From an uncultured Chlamydiae bacterium (lineage in GTDB: Bacteria; Chlamydiota; Chlamydiia; Chlamydiales; CALBHK01), in NCBI GenBank assembly GCA_937894565.1, contig CALBHK010000479.1, forward strand, positions 1 to 5,901: a stretch of 5,901 nucleotides of DNA, read 5' to 3'. Below the pieces are notes generated by a model. It did not search any database. It was not told where the DNA came from and saw only the letters and a list, made by a program, of their open reading frames with translations. Positions 1 to 4,564 of this stretch are shown here, in pieces (position 1 is the stretch's first letter; each line of letters begins with the position of its first letter). The position numbers were made by a program, and so were the translations under genes.

Positions 1-55
1 CTCTCTGAGGATTAAAAGATTACGTTTTTTCAACCTGTGAAGAGCGGAATGTCGG
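1..55 (+). mobile_element. Palindromic MITE-like element A, copy 1 (right half only, cut by window start)
   Basis: These 55 bases match the right-hand end of the two full copies at 2298-2455 and 3040-3195 almost base for base. They differ from copy 2 only at a G/A position near base 14. The copy ends with the 17-base terminal repeat GAAGAGCGGAATGTCGG (39-55). The left half lies outside the window. The sequence overlaps the 3' end of the DUF2937-type gene and supplies that gene's last 11 codons and its stop. No transposase is nearby, so the element is non-autonomous. Confidence 0.85.
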
Positions 56-523
56 TTTAATTAGAGAAAATAAAAAATAACCCAAAAATCCACCCATTGC
101 ACTATAGACAATTGTTTCTGCAGAAAATGTCATTCCCGGCTCAAAATAATGCATTGATTCCCAGACAATATCGCTTTTAAAATGGTAGAGGAAAGAAAAG
201 GGACGCACAGGCAAAGAAGCTTCTAGAAGGGCATCAAAGGCACTTTTTAGTCCCTCATAGCGTAAGACGATGGAGCTCATGATTTCTCCTTGTGCAGAGA
301 TCATCCCATCGGTGTGTGACTGAAAATAGCTAATATATTCTTGTATGGATTTTTGATGGGCATTGGCCACCTTTTCCATCATGGCCACCTGAGATTCCAA
401 CTCTCTCATATGGCCGCCAAGACGTTGAAGATATTGTTGAAAAAAGGCTGGGGCTTGCATAAAAAGCAAGGCTCCAACAACAACACATATACGGTCCATC
501 ACTGATAGAATAGAGTCTCGCAT
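20..523 (-). CDS. DUF2937-like two-TM inner-membrane protein, C-terminus supplied by a repeat
   Basis: This 167-residue protein has no known biochemical function. Residues about 9-25 form a hydrophobic segment running into the stretch MQAPAFFQQYLQRLGG. Residues 26-104 are a long, charged, probably helical region, and residues about 135-155 form a second membrane segment. The pattern (TM, then P-x-F-x-x-Q-Y-x-Q-R-L, a helical middle and a C-terminal TM) is what I recall of the DUF2937 family, and the length fits. The ATG at 521-523 is chosen because AAGAGGT (complement of 528-534) lies four bases upstream; the next ATG, codon 9, has no such site. The gene starts 39 bp after the CPAF-like gene on the same strand, which suggests co-transcription. 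Residues 157-167 (PTFRSSQVEKT) and the stop are encoded by repeat element A, so the tail is not ancestral. A link to protease function is inference from position only. Confidence 0.75.
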   Translation of the reverse strand: MRDSILSVMDRICVVVGALLFMQAPAFFQQYLQRLGGHMRELESQVAMMEKVANAHQKSIQEYISYFQSHTDGMISAQGEIMSSIVLRYEGLKSAFDALLEASLPVRPFSFLYHFKSDIVWESMHYFEPGMTFSAETIVYSAMGGFLGYFLFSLIKPTFRSSQVEKT

Positions 524-562
524 AGATACCTCTTTAAAAATAATCTATCACGTCTTTTCTTT

Positions 563-2269
563 TTAAGGAGAAAGATCTTTTTTAATAGTGCTATTGATCA
601 CTTCTATAAATCCACGGTGCGCATTTTTTAAATCATCCACAGTGGTTTCATAAATAACGTCTGGAGTCACACCGGTATTTTCAATTTTCTCTTTCTTTTG
701 ATTTGTTCTTTCGGCTACAGACTTTGTGTAGATGATTTCATTTAATCCGTAGACGTTACCAAAATGCATGCTATCAATATAGCCTCCAGCTCCCGCTGTA
801 CGCGAACCAATAATTGTAGCTCTGTCTGCATCTTGCAAGACAGCCGGAAAGAAATCCCCACAGGAAATAGAGAGGCTGTTTACAAGGACGTAAAGAGGCT
901 TTGTGTATACAATGCTTTTATTGGGCTTGATTGTTTTAATCGTGGGTATGTGAATGGGATCTGTTAAAATATTGCCTCTATTCCATTGGTCCGTAATAAA
1001 GTAAGAATATTCCAACATGTTTTCTATATTTTCTCTTTCATAGTCAAAACCATCTTCTTTGCTTAGTTCTTCTATATAGCTATCCAATAGAAAGGGTATG
1101 TCCAGAACAAACTCGATATAATCTTGTATCTCCAGAGCCATCCACACATCTTCTTGGGTGATGGTAATACGTTCTTTAGGAACAATGAGAGGTTGTCGAA
1201 TGAGTGTAGAGATCATAGCGTACATATATTGCGCACAACCGCCCGGATTATTAAGGACGTCTATTATTAGGGCATCTGTTTGATTTTCCATCTCTTTGAT
1301 TAATTCTTTAAATGCTTGCGTGTTTTCGTAGTAATCTTCAGGAAAAAAATCAGGAATCCGAATATATCCAATATTGAACCCTTGAGCATTAGTATAAATA
1401 TATGCATCAAAAGGATTAAAAAAAGAGCTTGTCCATATGGGATCTCCTAATTTAGGAAGGAATCCTTCACGCTCCCCCAACATGTTGATGCCTTTTACTT
1501 TGGGCGCCTGTTTTAGGTTTTTTAATACGCTAGCATAGCCGCTTAACATGAGCGGTCTAAAAATGTTACCCTTCGATTTTCTTTTTGATTTAATTTTGTA
1601 AGGAGGGTCTGAAATAATCTCCTCTTGGTAATCCCATTCCGTGGAAGCTAGTTTTTTCTTTCCTGTTTCGGCATCCAGCAATTCAAGCATCATCTTTCCA
1701 TTAGGGACATCCATGCCAAGCGCTCTGATGCGGAAAGAGAAAAAAAACTGAGCAAAAGCTTCATCTGTTTGGGGATTAGAGGACATGAGTTCCAATTTAA
1801 GTGCCTTAATTAAATCTTGAATAGGCTTTCCATTGACTTTAAGAATTTCATCCCCGACCGTAGCTTTCTCTAAAAATTTATAATCTGCAAAAGAATCTAT
1901 TTCACTAATGAAATAGCGTCCTTCGGCTCCTTCGATTTCAAAGGGAAGCATGGCGCCTTCGGTAGAGTTAAATGAAAAACTGACGTGATAGTCGTGCGTA
2001 CTATTTAAAAGATCACGAATTAAGTATTGATACTCTTTTAAAGAAAGCTTTTTTGCCTTGCGGATTTTATCCTTAGTAGCCTGAGCTTGCGCATTAAAAT
2101 CCACATGCAGAGATTCTCTCTTCCAGCTTAAGGGCGCATAACTTGTTGAAAATTGCAATTCCAGGGTGTCTATAAATTGACACAGTCTATCTTTACTAAA
2201 AAGAGATTCATTTGAAAATAGATTAACAAAACATATAGATAAAATGAGTAAAGCACCTTTAAACTTCAT
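563..2269 (-). CDS. cpa: CPAF-like secreted serine protease (S41 / tail-specific protease superfamily)
   Basis: This 568-residue protein is a homologue of the chlamydial protease-like activity factor. In Chlamydia, CPAF is exported by Sec, self-cleaves to activate and is released into the host cell. A signal peptide is visible: MKFK, a hydrophobic stretch GALLILSICFVNLF, then SNES. The N-terminal YAPLSWKRE matches CPAF YAPKTWKEQ. The catalytic triad known in C. trachomatis (His105, Ser499, Glu558) appears as His95 in NSTHDYHVSF, Ser469 in SLSISCGDFFPAVL and Glu530 in KIENTGVTP. A PDZ-like piece VGDEILKVNGKPI is at 138-150, LNNPGG at 339-344 and SRTAGAGG at about 489-496. The segment about 225-285, where Chlamydia CPAF has its removable inhibitory piece, is present but diverged. 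The start at 2267-2269 is chosen because AGGCAGGG precedes it and it begins a good signal peptide; an ATG at 2288-2290 would add seven polar residues. The gene is probably first in a transcript with the DUF2937-type gene. Length is near that of Chlamydia CPAF (about 600). Family assignment is confident; targets cannot be inferred. Confidence 0.93.
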   Translation of the reverse strand: MKFKGALLILSICFVNLFSNESLFSKDRLCQFIDTLELQFSTSYAPLSWKRESLHVDFNAQAQATKDKIRKAKKLSLKEYQYLIRDLLNSTHDYHVSFSFNSTEGAMLPFEIEGAEGRYFISEIDSFADYKFLEKATVGDEILKVNGKPIQDLIKALKLELMSSNPQTDEAFAQFFFSFRIRALGMDVPNGKMMLELLDAETGKKKLASTEWDYQEEIISDPPYKIKSKRKSKGNIFRPLMLSGYASVLKNLKQAPKVKGINMLGEREGFLPKLGDPIWTSSFFNPFDAYIYTNAQGFNIGYIRIPDFFPEDYYENTQAFKELIKEMENQTDALIIDVLNNPGGCAQYMYAMISTLIRQPLIVPKERITITQEDVWMALEIQDYIEFVLDIPFLLDSYIEELSKEDGFDYERENIENMLEYSYFITDQWNRGNILTDPIHIPTIKTIKPNKSIVYTKPLYVLVNSLSISCGDFFPAVLQDADRATIIGSRTAGAGGYIDSMHFGNVYGLNEIIYTKSVAERTNQKKEKIENTGVTPDVIYETTVDDLKNAHRGFIEVINSTIKKDLSP

Positions 2270-2297
2270 TGTCCCTGCCTTTTTTTGCATTTCGAAC

Positions 2298-2455
2298 CCG
2301 ACATTCCGCTCTTCCCTGATTATAAAAATGTAATATTTTGATTCTCAGTGAGATAAAAAAGCGCAGGAATATTTATAAATATTCCGAGCATTTTTTATCT
2401 CTCTCTGAGGATTGAAAGATTACGTTTTTTCAACCTGTGAAGAGCGGAATGTCGG
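2298..2455 (+). mobile_element. Palindromic MITE-like element A, copy 2 (158 bp)
   Basis: The element is bounded by perfect 17-base inverted repeats, CCGACATTCCGCTCTTC (2298-2314) and GAAGAGCGGAATGTCGG (2439-2455). The interior is also largely self-complementary and centres on the perfect 20-base palindrome at 2366-2385 (GGAATATTT/AAATATTCC arms). It matches copy 3 with about seven substitutions and one extra CT in a CT run near 2399-2406. A possible 4-bp target duplication GAAC is seen at 2294-2297 and 2458-2461, but it requires the right end to be extended by TT, so it is uncertain. It lies directly upstream of the CPAF-like gene. It contains no reading frame for a transposase. Confidence 0.9.
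2319..2324 (-). promoter_or_regulatory. Candidate -10 box (TATAAT) for the CPAF-like gene, inside element A
   Basis: The minus strand reads TATAAT, a perfect sigma-70/sigma-66-type -10 box, 49 bases upstream of the chosen ATG. This would give a leader of roughly 40 nt. No good -35 box is seen at 16-18 bp spacing. Copy 3 of the same repeat reads TCTAAC at the equivalent place, so the box is specific to this copy. Pattern evidence only. Confidence 0.4.
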
Positions 2456-2507
2456 TTGAACCCTATGATACAGATTTTTTCCTTGCACTTCAACTAAAAT
2501 GATTATA

Positions 2508-2669
2508 GTGGGGGTTGCAAAACTAGCGCCAAAACGATTTTTTGATGGTTTTGTTAAAAGTTGATGTTTGATGTAAATTCACATGCTCTTAAGAGTAGGG
2601 CATTTACGTCAAACGTCAAATTTTGGCAAAAACGCAAGAAAGCGCTTGCGGGAGTTTTGCAATTCCCTC
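2508..2669. mobile_element. Palindromic MITE-like element B (162 bp), unrelated to element A
   Basis: The left end GTGGGGGTTGCAAAACT (2508-2524) and the complement of the right end, GAGGGAATTGCAAAACT (2653-2669), form 17-base inverted repeats with three mismatches. The innermost ten bases are identical. Internal arms 2561-2578 and 2602-2619 pair over 18 positions when two G-U pairs are allowed. The centre contains the perfect palindrome CTCTTAAGAG (2586-2595), and a small hairpin CGCAAG/CTTGCG lies at 2633-2650. The element is flanked by TATA on both sides (2504-2507 and 2670-2673), consistent with a short target-site duplication or a TA target. It has no coding capacity. TTGCAAAA-type ends occur in some IS5-related insertion sequences, but that link is a recollection. 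A structured RNA is the alternative reading. Confidence 0.7.
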
Positions 2670-2675
2670 TATAGT
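2646..2675 (+). promoter_or_regulatory. Candidate promoter for the TMEM14-type gene at the right edge of element B
   Basis: TTGCGG (2646-2651) and TATAGT (2670-2675) are spaced by 18 bp. The -10 box is good and the -35 box is weak (three of six). The -35 lies inside element B, while the -10 straddles its right flank. Transcription would start about 22 bases before the ATG, leaving room for the strong ribosome site GGAGG at 2692-2696. Confidence 0.4.
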
Positions 2676-2704
2676 ATGAATTTTAACTTTTGGAGGAAAA
2701 AACA

Positions 2705-3037
2705 ATGAAACCATCTATTATTGCTCTATTTTTTTATGGATTAGTGCTGCTGTTTGGGGGAGCTGTCGGCTATTTTAAATCGGGCAGCCTCGTCTCTTTG
2801 ATTTTAGGCCTTATTTTCGGCAGTGCTATTTTGATTTCTGCGCTAGGCTATCTCTATGAAAAAAAATGGGGACTTCCTTTTGCCTATTCAATGACCCTAT
2901 TATCTTGTTTCATTTTTTTGTGGCGTTATGTGGCAACTTGGAAAATGATGCCGGCTGGCATGTTGCTGATTCTAGGTCTTATTTCTCTTATCTGCCTAAG
3001 CTATGAAGTGATAAAAAACATCATTAGAAGAGGTTAA
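2705..3037 (+). CDS. TMEM14 / FAX-type (UPF0136) four-TM membrane protein
   Basis: This 110-residue protein is almost entirely membrane. Hydrophobic segments lie at about 4-23, 27-49, 57-77 and 82-101, with a short basic tail (KNIIRRG). The motif GYFKSGSLVSLILGLIFGS (22-40) and the later RYVATWKMMPAGMLLILG (74-91) match the conserved G-Y-x-K-x-G-S-x-x-S-L and R-x-x-x-T-x-K-x-M-P-A-G patterns of the TMEM14 family. Plant chloroplast members of that family (FAX) export fatty acids; the bacterial role is not established. The ATG at 2705 is chosen because GGAGG lies eight bases upstream; an in-frame TTG at 2690 overlaps that site. The gene stands alone between two repeat elements. Element A copy 3 begins two bases after its stop codon. 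Fatty-acid or lipid movement is only an inference from the family. Confidence 0.82.
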   Translation: MKPSIIALFFYGLVLLFGGAVGYFKSGSLVSLILGLIFGSAILISALGYLYEKKWGLPFAYSMTLLSCFIFLWRYVATWKMMPAGMLLILGLISLICLSYEVIKNIIRRG

Positions 3038-3039
3038 TA

Positions 3040-3195
3040 CCGATATTCCGCTCTTCCCTGGTTAGAAAAATGTAATATTTTGATTCTCAGTGAGATAAAA
3101 AAGCGCAGGAATATTTGTAAATATTCCGAGCATTTTTTATCTCTCTGAGGATTAAAAGATTACGGTTTTTCAACCTGTGAAGAGTGGAATGTCGG
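3040..3195 (+). mobile_element. Palindromic MITE-like element A, copy 3 (156 bp)
   Basis: Same element and orientation as copy 2. The ends are CCGATATTCCGCTCTTC (3040-3056) and GAAGAGTGGAATGTCGG (3179-3195), each with one change from the consensus. This copy folds on itself end to end without a gap; the core GGAATATTTGTAAATATTCC is at 3108-3127. It starts two bases after the stop of the TMEM14-type gene and runs 26 bases into the RsmB-type gene, whose last seven codons and stop it provides. No clear target duplication is visible. Confidence 0.9.
3103..3140. terminator. Probable bidirectional terminator in the core of element A copy 3
   Basis: A stem built from GC plus GGAATATTT/AAATATTCC (about 3103-3131) is followed by ATTTTTTAT on the plus strand. 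It is preceded by ATAAAAAA (3095-3102), which reads as a T-run on the minus strand. It lies between two convergent genes ending at 3037 and 3170, where a shared terminator is expected. The stem is AT-rich and may be weak; the longer palindrome around it could strengthen it. Function is inferred. Confidence 0.45.
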
Positions 3196-4330
3196 ATTTT
3201 TCGCAGCTTTTGAAAACAGCGGCAAAAAAACCATCCATGCCCCCTTTTTCAGGGATTGTAATAAAAGGCTCTTCTACTAATATTAATCCATAGGTTTGGA
3301 TAAAATGTTCAACCTGCTCTTGATTCTCTTCGTTTAAGAGACTGCAGGTAGAGTAGACAATTTTTCCACCCGGTTTTAAATAGCTTAATGCTTGTTCAAA
3401 AATTTTGCGCTGCTGCCCCAGCAATCGCTCTAACATGGCATCTGTGTCTTTGAGTTTAAGGTCTGGATTGCGGCGCAAGGTGCCGGTGCCACTACATGGA
3501 GCATCCACTAATACCCAATCCATTTTTTTCTTTAACTTTTTTTTCTGAGCAGAATCGGGAAGAAGAAGTTGGTAGTTTTGTATTCCGGCCCTTTTTAGAC
3601 GTTTTTTAGCCTCGTCTAAAATCCAGGGGCGGATATCGTGAATATAAACCTGTCCCATTCCATTCATTCGGGGGGCAAAAGCAAGCGCCTTGCCTCCAGA
3701 GCCTGCACAGTAATCTAAAACGTGCTCTCCTGGCTTAATGTCTATTTTAAGAGCTACTAACTGAGAAGCTTCATCTTGTATTTCAAAAAGCCCCTCTTTA
3801 AATTCTTCTGTAGAATAGAAGTGGATTTTTTCGTGAAAAGTAATGCCTTCACCAGAGTGTTGCGTAGCTGAAACAGAAAAATGGGCTTCCTGGAATCTTT
3901 TTAATAGAGCATCCCGTGTGATTTTTAATGTGTTTGTTCTCACTGTCGTAGGAGCAACTGTATTCGAAGCAAGGCAAATAGCATACGCTTTATCTTCTCC
4001 ATGGGAAGCTGCAATTCTTTTAAAGAGAGTTTCTGGAAAAGCACAGCGGGTATGTAGAGGGATGTCCAGGCGCTCTTGATAGGATAGGGGATCAAAAGAG
4101 GGAAGAAAGTTTAAGCGCTCTTCATACGTCTTAGCTCCACTTAAGTAATCGATCAAAAGGAGCCAGCGTAAAAGAGTGTAAATAGTTTCAGCAACTTCTT
4201 TTTTGTCTTTGGAGCCAAGAGCTCGGTTTGCTTGAAAGTAGCGGCTGATTGTTAAATCGATAGGGAGTTGAGAGCTCTCGTAATCGTTTAATAGTTGAAG
4301 GATGTGATGGTAACGGAATGGGTATTTCAT
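3170..4330 (-). CDS. rsmB: RsmB/NOP2-type RNA (cytosine-5) methyltransferase, C-terminus supplied by a repeat
   Basis: This 386-residue cytosolic enzyme is predicted to transfer a methyl group from S-adenosylmethionine to carbon 5 of a cytosine in RNA; in E. coli, RsmB makes m5C967 in 16S rRNA. Residues 1-65 are a helical N-terminal region resembling the NusB-like part of RsmB. PTTVRTNTLK (127-136) and FEIQDEASQLVA (182-193) are typical of the family. Motif I is VLDYCAGSGGK (204-214). Motif IV is VDAPCSGTGTLRRNPD, with the resolving cysteine at 279. Motif VI is VYSTCSLLNEENQ, with the nucleophilic cysteine at 329. GGMDGFFAAVFK (363-374) is the usual C-terminal strand. The protein is somewhat shorter than E. 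coli RsmB (429). The last residues DIPLFTG and the TGA are encoded by repeat element A and lie beyond the conserved fold, so activity should survive. The ATG at 4328-4330 has no visible Shine-Dalgarno. Another RsmB/RsmF-type target is possible. Confidence 0.88.
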   Translation of the reverse strand: MKYPFRYHHILQLLNDYESSQLPIDLTISRYFQANRALGSKDKKEVAETIYTLLRWLLLIDYLSGAKTYEERLNFLPSFDPLSYQERLDIPLHTRCAFPETLFKRIAASHGEDKAYAICLASNTVAPTTVRTNTLKITRDALLKRFQEAHFSVSATQHSGEGITFHEKIHFYSTEEFKEGLFEIQDEASQLVALKIDIKPGEHVLDYCAGSGGKALAFAPRMNGMGQVYIHDIRPWILDEAKKRLKRAGIQNYQLLLPDSAQKKKLKKKMDWVLVDAPCSGTGTLRRNPDLKLKDTDAMLERLLGQQRKIFEQALSYLKPGGKIVYSTCSLLNEENQEQVEHFIQTYGLILVEEPFITIPEKGGMDGFFAAVFKSCEKSDIPLFTG

Positions 4331-4339
4331 AGTGAAGTA

Positions 4340-4368
4340 AGTTTATTTGTTTTTGAGTTGTATGTCAA
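4340..4368 (-). promoter_or_regulatory. Candidate promoter for the RsmB-type gene, with an almost absent leader
   Basis: On the minus strand a perfect -35 box TTGACA (complement of 4363-4368) is followed after exactly 17 bp by TAAACT (complement of 4340-4345), which matches TATAAT at four of six positions. The expected start of transcription is around 4332-4334, only a few bases before the ATG at 4328-4330. The mRNA would therefore be leaderless or nearly so, in line with the missing Shine-Dalgarno. Confidence 0.5.
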
Positions 4369-4417
4369 TTTAAAAAAACATAAGGTGAAAAATAGGAAAG
4401 AAAAAGGAGGGGTTCTG

Positions 4418-4564
4418 ATGTTGACGACAATATTAATTATCATTTTGATTCTTATGCTGGTTGGGGCGTTGCCTACATGGCCGCACAGCGCAAGTTGGGG
4501 ATATGCTCCAAGCGGTGTTTTGGTTACTATTTTGATTGTTATTTTTTATGCTGTTTATAAATGA
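4418..4564 (+). CDS. DUF3309 small membrane protein
   Basis: This 48-residue protein has a hydrophobic start (residues 2-17), the central signature GALPTWPHSASWGYAPSG (17-34) and a second hydrophobic segment (35-47). This matches my recollection of DUF3309, where the G-A-L-P-T-W-P-x-S-x-x-W-G-Y-x-P-S-G block is the hallmark. Function is unknown; it probably sits in the inner membrane. The ATG at 4418 is preceded by AAGGAGG (4404-4410) at seven-base spacing, one of the strongest ribosome sites in the window. It is divergent from the RsmB-type gene. The last residues (about IFYAVYK) lie where base composition changes, so the native C-terminus may have been altered by the join; family members usually end in a leucine-rich run and GR or similar. 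Confidence 0.82.
   Translation: MLTTILIIILILMLVGALPTWPHSASWGYAPSGVLVTILIVIFYAVYK

Noticed and set aside
764..967. Plus-strand reading frame of 67 codons
   Set aside because: It lies wholly antisense to the CPAF-like gene, has Cys- and Arg-rich shadow composition and no ribosome site.
2267..2290. Earlier ATG (2288-2290) for the CPAF-like gene
   Set aside because: No ribosome site precedes it, and it adds MQKKAGT in front of an otherwise normal signal peptide.
2483..2509. TTGCAC plus TATAGT as a promoter upstream of element B
   Set aside because: The spacer is only 15 bp, and the TATAGT is explained by the duplicated flank of element B. Not excluded, but weak.
2690..2704. TTG start for the TMEM14-type gene
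   Set aside because: It overlaps the GGAGG ribosome site that serves the ATG at 2705.
2270..2704. tRNA or other standard RNA gene in the long gene-free gap
   Set aside because: No cloverleaf or CCA-type end was seen; the structure present is explained by two palindromic elements, although an RNA function for element B is kept as an alternative.
1..3195. CRISPR array
   Set aside because: The repeats are about 157 bp, palindromic throughout, irregularly spaced by whole genes and not accompanied by cas genes.
3843..4079. Plus-strand reading frame of 78 codons
   Set aside because: It is antisense to the conserved RsmB-type gene and shows no family pattern.
4295..4417. Upstream extension of the DUF3309 reading frame
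   Set aside because: The extra 41 codons are antisense to the start of the RsmB-type gene and its promoter. The ATG at 4418 has a strong ribosome site and starts the known family pattern.
4433..4540. C-terminal part of the minus-strand barrel reading frame as real protein
   Set aside because: It is antisense to DUF3309 and its Arg/Pro/Cys/Gln-rich translation does not look like barrel strands.
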